Assembly (NCBI GenBank): GCA_009911175.1
Contig: QXWX01000028.1
Location: 1 to 63,672, forward strand
DNA: 63,672 bases
Source of the DNA: Lachnospiraceae bacterium
GTDB taxonomy: Bacteria > Bacillota_A > Clostridia > Lachnospirales > Lachnospiraceae
Direction of reading: 5' to 3'
Part shown: piece by piece, positions 16,682-24,974 of the stretch
How the letters are laid out: each line of letters opens with the position of its first letter
Numbering within the stretch: the first letter of the stretch is position 1
Notes under the pieces: model-generated
What the model was told of the DNA's origin: nothing
Databases searched by the model: none
What the model saw: the letters and a program-made list of their open reading frames with translations, nothing else
Translations under genes and position numbers: made by a program

Positions 16682-18085
16682 TTGAAAAAGAAATTAGTAG
16701 GACTTCTTTTGACGGCAGCGATGCTTGCAACGGCACTGGCAGGATGCGGCAACGGCAATTCTTCATCTTCTAACAATGGGGGGAGCACAGATTCTGGCGC
16801 GGGGGATACAGCAGCAGAGTCAGACGCGGGAGAAGGAACAGACTATGATGTGGAGAACAGGGAGTATAAGGATGTAAACATCACGATCCATACCAGATGG
16901 GATGTGAGCGATGTTTCCGGTCCTCTGTATCAGGCGATCGTAGAAGGCTTTATGGAGAAATATCCGGGGATCACGGTAGAGCAGATCAATATTCCGACAG
17001 AGTCTGAATGGCTGAACTCAGAATCCGTGCTGATGTCCGATCCATCCTCCATGCCGAATGTTCTTGTAGAATATGGCGGTTCCAGAACTGCAGAGTATGT
17101 GAAGTCCAATCTGATCGTTAAGATGGATCCATATTATGAGCAGTATCCGGAGTGGGGAAAAAGCTTCAACTCTCTGGGCGAAAGCCTGACAGACTACAGC
17201 TCTTACGGGATGGACGGAATTTACGGCGTGCCATTTACGGCATATCAGGTCATGTTGTTCTATAATGAAGATATTCTGAGTGAAAATGACATTGATCCGC
17301 AGAGCATCGAGAGCTGGGATGACCTGATGGCGGCATGCGAGACTCTGAAGGCGAATGGAGTACAGCCGTTTGATATGGGTGAAAAAGATGACTACCGTTT
17401 CGGACATCTGCATTCCGCGCTGAATTATAAAACATTCGGATGCGATATGGCAGAGAAGCTTGGAAGCCGTGAAGTGGCTTATGACGGCGACGAGCAGAAA
17501 GAAATCTATCAGATGATCATTGATGCCAGCGATAAAGGCTATCTTGGAACAAACCTGCTTGGAAACGACGACGGACAGGAAAGAGCGCTTTTCAACACAG
17601 GAAAGGCAGCGTTCTTGTTCATGGGAACCTGGTTCTGCGCAGAGGATCATACAGGACTGGAGCTTTTCGATAATGAAAAGATCCATGCGCTCCGTATGCC
17701 TTATGTAAATGAAGAATTTAAGCTACATGACATGGGCGGCGGAAATGAAGCTTACTATGTAGTAGATACCGGCGATGCGGATGAAGTGGCAGCTTCTGTA
17801 TTATTCCTGAAGTATATGACAAGCGAGGAAGTTGTGAAGGAATTTGTAAAAGGATATCCGACTCCGGTCTGCGTAAATGTTGAATCAGAGGGAGGCAACT
17901 ATCTGAGTCAGGAAGCTTCAGCGATCATAGCAGAGACAGCGGAAGTACGCGGCGATATCGAGAACTACGACAGCGCGACACATATGATCAATACAGTCCG
18001 TCAGGCGCTCCAGGGCATCGCAATGGGCGATGACGCGGAAAAGGTCGGAAAAACCGTTGTGGATACGATCGCTCAATATGAATAA
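16682..18085 (+). CDS. Sugar ABC importer binding lipoprotein, fucoside locus
   Basis: A 467-residue extracellular solute-binding protein of the family 1 (MalE-like) type. A TTG start at 16682 is preferred since GGAGGGA is eight bases upstream; the ATG at 16667 overlaps that site and has none. The signal peptide ends in the lipobox ALAGC (Cys22), followed by a Ser/Asn/Gly linker, then the two-lobed binding domain (VNITIHTRWDVSD, GIYGVPFTAYQVMLFYNEDI, FMGTWF). It captures oligosaccharides at the cell surface and delivers them to the permeases encoded next. The promoter is near-consensus and overlapped by a LacI operator. Fucosylated glycans are the likely ligand from context. Confidence 0.92.
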   Translation: MKKKLVGLLLTAAMLATALAGCGNGNSSSSNNGGSTDSGAGDTAAESDAGEGTDYDVENREYKDVNITIHTRWDVSDVSGPLYQAIVEGFMEKYPGITVEQINIPTESEWLNSESVLMSDPSSMPNVLVEYGGSRTAEYVKSNLIVKMDPYYEQYPEWGKSFNSLGESLTDYSSYGMDGIYGVPFTAYQVMLFYNEDILSENDIDPQSIESWDDLMAACETLKANGVQPFDMGEKDDYRFGHLHSALNYKTFGCDMAEKLGSREVAYDGDEQKEIYQMIIDASDKGYLGTNLLGNDDGQERALFNTGKAAFLFMGTWFCAEDHTGLELFDNEKIHALRMPYVNEEFKLHDMGGGNEAYYVVDTGDADEVAASVLFLKYMTSEEVVKEFVKGYPTPVCVNVESEGGNYLSQEASAIIAETAEVRGDIENYDSATHMINTVRQALQGIAMGDDAEKVGKTVVDTIAQYE

Positions 18086-18176
18086 GATCGGATCGTCAGA
18101 TACAGTTCTGCGGATCAGGCGCCGCGCCGTTCAGGTGCGTCGGTCTCGTAGATAAATGATAAAACAGCTTCTTAGA

Positions 18177-18220
18177 TACGTGGGCATTGTAAAAGGGAAG
18201 TGCTTTACAATGTCCACGTA
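18177..18220 (+). promoter_or_regulatory. Intra-operon RNA hairpin between binding-protein and permease genes
   Basis: Two 17-nt arms (18177-18193 and 18204-18220) pair completely with one G-U, around a 10-nt loop. No T run follows, so it is not a classical terminator. Such stems after a binding-protein gene are known to protect the upstream message from 3' decay and so raise binding protein over permease. Confidence 0.7.
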
Positions 18221-18242
18221 TTCAGTTCAGGAGGTGGACTGT

Positions 18243-19142
18243 ATGTTTTTTACATCAAGTAAATATCGAAAAGCCTTTTTCAAATCCATGCTTTTCGTCC
18301 TGCCCGGCGTTGCGATCACGGTGATTTTTGTAATTTATCCGGTGATCAATACATTCTGGTTATCTCTGAATGACTGGAACGGCGTCGCGACAGCTCCGGT
18401 GACATGGGTAGGGCTTGACAACTACATAAAAGTGTTTACAAGTGAGAAGTTCTGGAACAGTATGCTGAATGCGCTCTATTTCATGATCGGAGGATTTGTG
18501 GTCCTGATGCCAATTGCCTTTGGAATGGCGCTTCTCGTTACATCAAAGATTAAATTTACAAAATTTTTCAAAGCGTCTTACCTGATGCCTGTCATGTTAG
18601 GTACGACAGCGGTAGGTCTGATGTGGACCTTTATGCTTAATGCGGATTTCGGCATTTTTGCTCAGTTTTTAAGGGCGATCGGACTTGAGAGCGCGGTCAT
18701 CAACTGGCTGGCGACTCCGACGGTCAATATCTGGTGCGTGGTTCTGGTCAATGAGTGGATGTATGCCGGCTATAACATGCTGATCTTTGCCGCGGGAATT
18801 GTCGCGATACCGGAAGACGTGCATGACGCGGCGCTGCTTGACGGCTGTACCGGCCTGAAAAAGATTATTTATATTATTGTGCCTCTTTGTAAAAATATGT
18901 TTATGGTATTTTCCGTGCTCTGCGTGACCGGATGTCTGAAGGCGTTTGATATCGTATGGGCAATGACGAATGGAGGTCCTATGGATTCCAGCGCGACTCC
19001 CGCGGTTCTTCTTTACACACAGGGCTTCCAGTATAAGCTGATGGGCCGGAGCAGTGCGATCGGTATCATTCTTCTGGTGCTGGGACTTGTGTTATCTGTT
19101 TTTCTGAATAATGTAATTTTTAAACAGGACAAAGATCTGTAA
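18243..19142 (+). CDS. Sugar ABC importer permease 1 (MalF-type), fucoside locus
   Basis: A 299-residue inner-membrane permease with six membrane segments. The EAA loop, which docks the ATPase, is seen as IPEDVHDAALLDGCTGLKKI. The start at 18243 follows AGGAGG; an upstream in-frame ATG at 18156 would place the start inside a region containing the long RNA hairpin and has no site. It pairs with the next gene to form the channel. No ATPase gene is in the operon, so a shared MsmK/UgpC-like ATPase encoded elsewhere is probably used (inference). Confidence 0.93.
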   Translation: MFFTSSKYRKAFFKSMLFVLPGVAITVIFVIYPVINTFWLSLNDWNGVATAPVTWVGLDNYIKVFTSEKFWNSMLNALYFMIGGFVVLMPIAFGMALLVTSKIKFTKFFKASYLMPVMLGTTAVGLMWTFMLNADFGIFAQFLRAIGLESAVINWLATPTVNIWCVVLVNEWMYAGYNMLIFAAGIVAIPEDVHDAALLDGCTGLKKIIYIIVPLCKNMFMVFSVLCVTGCLKAFDIVWAMTNGGPMDSSATPAVLLYTQGFQYKLMGRSSAIGIILLVLGLVLSVFLNNVIFKQDKDL

Positions 19143-19170
19143 GCGGATTTTACAGAGAAAGGAGACATAC

Positions 19171-20010
19171 ATGAGTAAAAAGAAGAGCTTGAATAAACTG
19201 GGAGCAGGAATTTTGTATCTGGTGGCGATCTTTATGGCTGCGGCTACGTTCCTCCCGCTGATCATTACATTGCTTTCTTCATTTAAAACAAATGAAGATC
19301 TGCTTTTAGGTATGTTTTCGCTGCCGGAGACCTGGAAATTCAGCAACTATCCTGAAGCGATGCGGACGGCGGATGCGATCCGCTCCATAGGTAATTCTCT
19401 TTTTGTCGCGATAGCGACGCTGATTTTGACGGTTGTGGTTGCGCTTCCTGCCGCCTATGTACTGGCCAGAAAACCTTATACATATCTGAAAGGTATTTAT
19501 TTTCTCTTTATGGCAGGAGTGATGGTTCCGGTTCATACGACACTGGTATCCATATCCAAGATATCAAGTACATTAGGGGCAAGGAACAGCTATGTATTCC
19601 TGATCATTATTTATGTGGCGTTTAACTTGTCACAGGCAATCTTTTTGTTTACAGGGTATATCAGAGGGCTGTCCAGAGAACTGGATGAAGCGGCTAAAAT
19701 TGACGGCTGCGGTGACTTGAGGCTTCTGGTAAATATTCTGGTGCCGATCTGCAAGCCGATTCTTGCGACGGAGGCGATCCTGGTATTTATTTATGGATAC
19801 AGTGAACTGATCTTCTCTTTGATCCTGATATCTGACAGCAGCAAATATACGGTATCCAGAGCAATGCTCAATTTTACAAGCAACTTTACTACAAGCTACG
19901 GTCCGCAGTTTGCGTTTGTGATCATGTCCATGATCCCGATGCTGATCATCTACCTTGTACTCCATGAAAAGGTAGAATCAGGAATCCTTGCCGGCGCAGT
20001 CAAAGGCTGA
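19171..20010 (+). CDS. Sugar ABC importer permease 2 (MalG-type), fucoside locus
   Basis: A 279-residue permease with six membrane segments and the EAA motif LSRELDEAAKIDGCGDLRLL. It starts at 19171 after AAAGGAGA, 28 bases after permease 1. It forms the heterodimeric transmembrane pore with permease 1. The C-terminal EKVESGILAGAVKG is typical of MalG-like subunits. Confidence 0.93.
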   Translation: MSKKKSLNKLGAGILYLVAIFMAAATFLPLIITLLSSFKTNEDLLLGMFSLPETWKFSNYPEAMRTADAIRSIGNSLFVAIATLILTVVVALPAAYVLARKPYTYLKGIYFLFMAGVMVPVHTTLVSISKISSTLGARNSYVFLIIIYVAFNLSQAIFLFTGYIRGLSRELDEAAKIDGCGDLRLLVNILVPICKPILATEAILVFIYGYSELIFSLILISDSSKYTVSRAMLNFTSNFTTSYGPQFAFVIMSMIPMLIIYLVLHEKVESGILAGAVKG

Positions 20011-20059
20011 TCCAGAAGGAATATTACGGATAGTTTTATAGATGAACAGTGAGGTTGAG

Positions 20060-21523
20060 ATGAATAAAAAAGAATATTTACAGCATATTGAAGATGTGAT
20101 CGTACAGGGGCCATATACGGACACCTGGGATTCGCTCTGCGAGCATCCGGTGCCGAAATGGTATCAGAAAGGAAAGTTCGGTATTTTCATTCATTGGGGC
20201 GTATACAGCGTGCCGGCATTTGGAAATGAATGGTATCCGAGAAATATGTATATCAAAGGTTCCAAAGAGAATCTCCATCATGTGGAGACTTACGGCTCTC
20301 TGGATCAATTCGGATATAAAGATTTTATCCCTATGTTTCAGGCGGAAAAATTTGATCCGAAGGAATGGACGGAGCTTTTTGAGGAAGCAGGAGCAAAGTT
20401 TGTAGTTCCGGTTGCGGAGCACCATGACGGCTTCCAGATGTATGACAGCGAGTATTCCGAGTGGAATGCGGCGAAGATGGGACCGAAACGAAATATACTG
20501 GAAGAACTGAAAACGGAAGCAGAGAAAGCCGGCATCGTGTTCGGAGCGTCTTCCCACCGTGCGGAGCATTACTGGTTCTTCAACGGAGGCAGGCAGATCC
20601 CGGAATCCGATGTGAACCAGGGGGAGGCTGACGGCCTGTACGGTCCGGCTATGGGGATTACCCGTGACATGAGCAGCATTTATGATAATCCGCCTTCGGA
20701 AGAATTTATGCAGGACTGGCTTGTCCGGACTTGTGAGCTGGTTGAGAGATATCAGCCGAAGCTTCTGTTCTTTGACTGGTGGATCCAGCAGTATGCATGG
20801 AAGCCCTATCTGCGGAAATTTGCTGCTTTTTACTATAACCTGGCAGAGCAGTGGGGAGCGGAAGCCGCGATTGACGCAAAGTTTGACGCATATGTATTTG
20901 GAAGCGCGGTCAATGATCTGGAAAGAGGACAGTTGGATCACATTACGCCGGACTTCTGGCAGGACGATACCTCTGTGGCGAAAAATTCCTGGGGATACAC
21001 GGTCGGGAATGACTACAAGGATCCTTCGGATATTGTTCTGGACCTGGTGGATGTGGTCAGCAAAAACGGCGCGCTGCTCCTGAACATAGGCCCGAAACCG
21101 GACGGCACGATCCCGGAGGAGGATGCCCATATTCTTAAGGAAGTAGGAAAATGGCTGAAAGTCAATGGAGAAGCGATCTATGGAACAAAGTATTGGAAAG
21201 TATTCGGGGAAGGTCCTACGGATGTTCCGGAAGGCCATTTTACAGATACATACAGTAAGGACTATACTTCCCAGGATATCCGTTTTACAAGCAAGGCAGA
21301 CCACATTTATGCGGTTGTGATGCGGTGGCCCGAGGATGGCGAGATATCGATCCGGTCTCTTGGCAATGACTATAGATATTTAAAATCAACGATCCGGGAT
21401 ATCCAGATACTTGGAACGGACCACCATCCGGAATTTCACAGAAATGAAACGCTGGATATTTCCTGCGGGATCAAGCTGGATCCGGGCCGTATGCCGGTGG
21501 TACTGAAACTTACGATTGACTGA
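20060..21523 (+). CDS. GH29 alpha-L-fucosidase (second of three)
   Basis: A 487-residue intracellular fucosidase. Seen: KWYQKGKFGIFIHWGVYSVP, AEHHDGFQMYDS, the predicted nucleophile in LLFFDWWIQQ (Asp239), and LLLNIGPKPDGT. The ATG at 20060 is preferred because TGAGGT lies just upstream; an ATG at 20042, six codons earlier, has no site. It is the fourth gene of the importer operon and carries no signal peptide, so it acts on imported oligosaccharide. The FDWW variant after the nucleophile differs from the WFD and WND forms of the two other copies, suggesting different linkage preference (inference). Confidence 0.92.
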   Translation: MNKKEYLQHIEDVIVQGPYTDTWDSLCEHPVPKWYQKGKFGIFIHWGVYSVPAFGNEWYPRNMYIKGSKENLHHVETYGSLDQFGYKDFIPMFQAEKFDPKEWTELFEEAGAKFVVPVAEHHDGFQMYDSEYSEWNAAKMGPKRNILEELKTEAEKAGIVFGASSHRAEHYWFFNGGRQIPESDVNQGEADGLYGPAMGITRDMSSIYDNPPSEEFMQDWLVRTCELVERYQPKLLFFDWWIQQYAWKPYLRKFAAFYYNLAEQWGAEAAIDAKFDAYVFGSAVNDLERGQLDHITPDFWQDDTSVAKNSWGYTVGNDYKDPSDIVLDLVDVVSKNGALLLNIGPKPDGTIPEEDAHILKEVGKWLKVNGEAIYGTKYWKVFGEGPTDVPEGHFTDTYSKDYTSQDIRFTSKADHIYAVVMRWPEDGEISIRSLGNDYRYLKSTIRDIQILGTDHHPEFHRNETLDISCGIKLDPGRMPVVLKLTID

Positions 21524-21531
21524 TGGAAACG

Positions 21532-21640
21532 GTTCGGGGCATGCGGGTAGATTCTGCGGCAGACGCGGTGGGGATTTTTGCCCCGAACAAAATAGAATCC
21601 GGCCGTGAGACTGCGGCTGTTGGAGCATCCAACTGCGCAG
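21532..21640 (+). promoter_or_regulatory. Two hairpins between the second and third GH29 genes
   Basis: GTTCGGGGCA (21532-21541) pairs perfectly with TGCCCCGAAC (21579-21588). A second hairpin pairs CTGCG with CGCAG and TTGGA with TCCAA (21611-21640). There is no T run at the end of either, so they may be mRNA processing or stability elements. Confidence 0.45.
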
Positions 21641-21672
21641 CTGGAATAGAATGAATAGAAAAGAGGTTTGAT

Positions 21673-22995
21673 ATGGCAGCGAAACATTATACAGGAACAT
21701 GGGCTTCTGTCCAGACGCACACGGTACCGAAGTGGTACGATGACGCAAAGTTTGGCATTTTTATCCACTGGGGGATCTACTCTGTTCCCGCTTATGCGCC
21801 GCATACGTGGGAGCTGGGAGCCGCGGAAGCTGCAGACTGGTTCTGCAACAACCCTTATGCGGAGTGGTATTATAATTCTGTCAATGTAGGACGGGGACCG
21901 GGATATGAGCATCATGTGCGGAACTATGGAGCGGATTTCAAGTACGAGGATTTTATCCCCATGTGGAAAGCGGAACGCTGGGACCCGGGGCAGTGGGCAG
22001 AGGTTTTCAAAAAAGCGGGCGCGCGGTATGTTGTCCTGACGACCAAGCATCATGACGGATTCTGCCTTTTCCCAAGCCGGTATACGGAGTTCAACTCTGT
22101 GAAAATGGGGCCCCAAAAGGACATTACCGGAGAACTGACAAAGGCTGTCAGAAACGCGGGGCTGCGGATGGGATTATATTATTCGGGACTGATCGACTGG
22201 CAGTATGCCAATGATCCGATCTTTGAGGATGACGACCTTTTTGGAACGGCAAGCCCCACCTATGCGTATGCGGACTATTCCTATAACCAGATGATGGAGC
22301 TGATCGATACCTATGAGCCGAGCGTGTTCTGGAATGATATCGGGTGGCCGAAGCAGAATGAGGAGGCAATGCCTTATCTGTTCGCGCATTATTATAACAA
22401 GGTGCCGGAGGGCGTGGTCAATGACCGTTTCAACGGAAGGTACTATGATTTCCTGACAAAGGAATATCAGGCAGGCAAGATGGACAGAAGCCAGAAATGG
22501 GAAATGTGCAGAGGAATGGGCTTATCCTTTGGATATAATGAGATCGAAGGGGACGATGAGCTTTTGCCCGTACCAAAGCTGATCCATCTGCTGATCTCTA
22601 CGGTTGCCAATAACGGAAACCTGCTTCTGAACATTGGCCCAAAAGCAGACGGGACAATCCCGGCGGAGCAGATCAGGAGATTGGAGATCCTGGGAAGCTG
22701 GCTTGCGGTCAACGGAGAAGGAATCTATGGAACCCGCTGCAGCGAGAGAGAATCAGAAATGCGCTGTGACGGCCTGGAACTGCACTATACAAGAAAAGAT
22801 CATGTACTCTATGTATTTGCGGACGGATTGAAGGAAGGGAGCAATACGTTCTGTATTCCGGGCTTTACGGGAAGCTTAAAGGCGATGGATCCGCTGGTAC
22901 AGATCGAAACAGAGCCCGCGCAGGAAGGACTGCGTGTTACGGTCAAGAATTATCAGGCTGACATGTACGCGGTGGGACTGACATCAGAAGGATGA
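21673..22995 (+). CDS. GH29 alpha-L-fucosidase (third of three)
   Basis: A 440-residue intracellular fucosidase. Seen: KWYDDAKFGIFIHWGIYSVP, TTKHHDGFCLFPS, the predicted nucleophile in SVFWNDIGWP (Asp222) and LLLNIGPKADGT. The start at 21673 has a GAGGT site. It is the last gene of the importer operon, followed by a terminator. It differs in length and in active-site neighbourhood from the other two, so the three may release fucose from different linkages. Confidence 0.92.
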   Translation: MAAKHYTGTWASVQTHTVPKWYDDAKFGIFIHWGIYSVPAYAPHTWELGAAEAADWFCNNPYAEWYYNSVNVGRGPGYEHHVRNYGADFKYEDFIPMWKAERWDPGQWAEVFKKAGARYVVLTTKHHDGFCLFPSRYTEFNSVKMGPQKDITGELTKAVRNAGLRMGLYYSGLIDWQYANDPIFEDDDLFGTASPTYAYADYSYNQMMELIDTYEPSVFWNDIGWPKQNEEAMPYLFAHYYNKVPEGVVNDRFNGRYYDFLTKEYQAGKMDRSQKWEMCRGMGLSFGYNEIEGDDELLPVPKLIHLLISTVANNGNLLLNIGPKADGTIPAEQIRRLEILGSWLAVNGEGIYGTRCSERESEMRCDGLELHYTRKDHVLYVFADGLKEGSNTFCIPGFTGSLKAMDPLVQIETEPAQEGLRVTVKNYQADMYAVGLTSEG

Positions 22996-23009
22996 TATAA
23001 GATCAATTA

Positions 23010-23050
23010 GAAAAAGCTGTCATTCACAGTAATGTGGAGGGCAGCTTTTT
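23010..23050 (+). terminator. Terminator of the fucoside importer operon
   Basis: AAAAAGCTGTC pairs with GGCAGCTTTTT (one G-U), the 3' arm ending in five T. Confidence 0.75.
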
Positions 23051-23051
23051 C

Positions 23052-23096
23052 ATACCATCGTATGCAGAAAGGCTGCCAGTGGCAGGCTTTCTGTAT
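23052..23096 (+). repeat. Palindromic 45-nt repeat, copy B
   Basis: The most regular member of the family: ATGCAGAAAGGCTGCC pairs with GGCAGGCTTTCTGTAT around AGT, with one G-U and one mismatch. It directly follows the operon terminator. See copies A and C. Confidence 0.65.
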
Positions 23097-23200
23097 TGTG
23101 TGATTGTGTGATATTGCATTGATTTTCAGCGAAAAAGCAGATATACTGTTATCAGTGGTTGTGGTAAATGTTTTTAAAACTGTCTGAAGGAGGAATCATT

Positions 23201-23440
23201 ATGGCACCTACAAGCGCAGTGATCAGTGATATGCTGAATCATTTAGAGGAAGAAGATTATAGAACTGCAATCAGCTTTATAGAATATTTGGCATCCTCAC
23301 GTAAGAAAAAAAGGGTTGAGGAAAGTAAAAATACTCTTGCGGAAATTCAAAAAATGTTTGTGGAAGATAAAGGATGGGATTCGGAAGAAAGCATGATTGA
23401 GGATATGGCAGCATTTAGAAGGGAACGGATGAATTTATGA
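23201..23440 (+). CDS. Antitoxin of a PIN-type toxin-antitoxin pair
   Basis: A 79-residue acidic protein with the start at 23201 fixed by GGAGG. It is largely helical, with a charged C-terminal half (EIQKMFVEDKGWDSEESMIE) of the kind that wraps toxins. It overlaps the PIN gene by four bases (ATGA), the usual type II arrangement in which antitoxin precedes toxin. A DNA-binding fold is not obvious. The assignment rests mainly on the neighbour. Confidence 0.65.
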   Translation: MAPTSAVISDMLNHLEEEDYRTAISFIEYLASSRKKKRVEESKNTLAEIQKMFVEDKGWDSEESMIEDMAAFRRERMNL

Positions 23441-23832
23441 AGATAATGCTTGATACAAATGTGCTTATATCAGCTTTGGTATTTGGCGGGAGGGCAGGAA
23501 AATTGCTCAATATGTTGTTTGAATCAGAGCATGAACTATATGTTTCCGAGTATATCGATCAGGAGTTTCAGGAGAAACTAAAAGAAAAATGGCCTGCTAA
23601 AGCTGAAAGGGTATATGATCTATACAGGCAGTTAGATATCCGATTTTGTAAAAGTACAGAAGAAAGGCTGGGTGAATTACGGGACAGAAAAGATATCCCA
23701 GTGCTGAGTGATGCATTGTATCATGAAATGGATATTATTTTATCCGGGGATAAGGATTTTTTGGAAGCTGATTTAGAAAGGCCGATCGTATATTCTCCAT
23801 CGATGATGTTGGAATATCTTGAAATGCGCTGA
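23437..23832 (+). CDS. PIN-domain ribonuclease toxin
   Basis: A 131-residue PIN-domain protein of the family called putative toxin-antitoxin component, PIN family. Acidic metal-binding residues are seen in MLDTNVLISAL (Asp6), near EYIDQEFQEKL, and in DIILSGDKDFLEAD. Such proteins are Mg-dependent RNases that cleave tRNA or mRNA when free of antitoxin. The start overlaps the antitoxin stop codon. The pair sits between a fucosidase and a LacI regulator, with no recombinase nearby. Confidence 0.8.
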   Translation: MKIMLDTNVLISALVFGGRAGKLLNMLFESEHELYVSEYIDQEFQEKLKEKWPAKAERVYDLYRQLDIRFCKSTEERLGELRDRKDIPVLSDALYHEMDIILSGDKDFLEADLERPIVYSPSMMLEYLEMR

Positions 23833-23865
23833 AGCGCAAAAAGAAATGAAAGGGGGGAAGAGCAT

Positions 23866-24897
23866 ATGGCTGTGACGATCAAGGATGTGGCGCGAGAGAC
23901 GAATCTTGCGATCTCTACAATTTCTAAATATATGAACGGCGGAACCGTACGCCATGAGAACCGGGTTCTGATTGAGGCGGCAGTGCAGAAGCTCGGGTAT
24001 TCCCCGAATCGTTCGGCCAGGGGGCTGAGGACTTCGAAAACCTATATGATCGGGCTGGTAACGGGCCGGGTAAATTCTCCCCATACGGCGGCGATCGTCA
24101 GCGGGATCGAAAAGCGATTCCGGGAGCTGGGGTATTCCGTGATCTTTGCGACACATGAGGAAAACGGAGTTCAGATAGAGGACTATTTGGAATATCTGCT
24201 GGAGCGGGGCGTGGACGGGATCATTTCTTCGCCCATCGCAGCCGGAGGGGATTGCCTGAAAAGGGCAGTGGAGCAGAATATCCCGGTATTGGTCGTGGAA
24301 GAGAACAGCGGAGAGATGCGGACAGACTGCGTGCAGGTTGACTGCTGCGGCGGCGCTTATCAGATCGTGGAGCATCTGATCGAGTCCGGACACCACCGGA
24401 TCGCCATCATCAAGGGGCCTGAGAATAAGCTGACAGCCCGGGAGCGTCTGCGGGGGTATTTCCGTGTGCTGGAGGATTATGGGTATCCGGTCAGGCAGGA
24501 CTATCTGATACCAGGTGATTTTACCTATCAGTCCGGTTACAAAGGGATCATGAAGCTGTGGGAGCTGGAGGAAAAGCCTTCGGCAGTATTTGTCAGCAAT
24601 TACGACATGTGCCTGGGGGCGATGGCGGCGGTGCACAATCTGGATATCCGGGTGCCGGAAGCACTGTCGGTCGTGTCATTTGATGATTTTGAACTGTCCG
24701 TTATGGTCCGGCCCAAGCTGACTACGATCCGCCAGCCGCTGGAGGAAATGGCAAATGCCGCCTGTGACCTGCTGTATCGGCGGATTCAGGGCGACTATTC
24801 GGATTTTCCGAAAAAGATCCGCTTGAAAACAAAGTGCATTTACAGGGATTCTGTGAAAACATATACCAGAGGGGAAGGTGATGACATTTTTGAATAA
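23866..24897 (+). CDS. Second LacI-family regulator
   Basis: A 343-residue repressor with a LacI HTH (MAVTIKDVARETNLAISTIS), hinge (NRSARGLRTSKT) and sugar-binding core. The GGGGGGAAG site supports 23866. It lies downstream of the toxin-antitoxin pair and convergent to the Gfo/Idh/MocA gene, so it may serve either the fucoside or the rhamnoside locus. The HTH differs from that of the first LacI protein (AISTISKYMNGG against SLATISKYLNNK), so operators may be similar but not identical. Confidence 0.88.
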   Translation: MAVTIKDVARETNLAISTISKYMNGGTVRHENRVLIEAAVQKLGYSPNRSARGLRTSKTYMIGLVTGRVNSPHTAAIVSGIEKRFRELGYSVIFATHEENGVQIEDYLEYLLERGVDGIISSPIAAGGDCLKRAVEQNIPVLVVEENSGEMRTDCVQVDCCGGAYQIVEHLIESGHHRIAIIKGPENKLTARERLRGYFRVLEDYGYPVRQDYLIPGDFTYQSGYKGIMKLWELEEKPSAVFVSNYDMCLGAMAAVHNLDIRVPEALSVVSFDDFELSVMVRPKLTTIRQPLEEMANAACDLLYRRIQGDYSDFPKKIRLKTKCIYRDSVKTYTRGEGDDIFE

Positions 24898-24912
24898 CCA
24901 TCAGATTCCGGT

Positions 24913-24948
24913 CAGGGGGTATCGTATCAATGAAATACCGCCCCCCTG
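24913..24948. terminator. Putative hairpin between convergent genes
   Basis: CAGGGGG pairs with CCCCCTG around an A/T-rich loop. There is no clear T run in either direction, so termination strength is uncertain. Confidence 0.4.
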
Positions 24949-24974
24949 CCTGAAAAGGATACCGTCATCAGATG

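Noticed and set aside
20078..21304. 408-codon minus-strand frame opposite the second GH29 gene
   Set aside because: The plus-strand enzyme is clear and the minus product has no motif or ribosome binding site.
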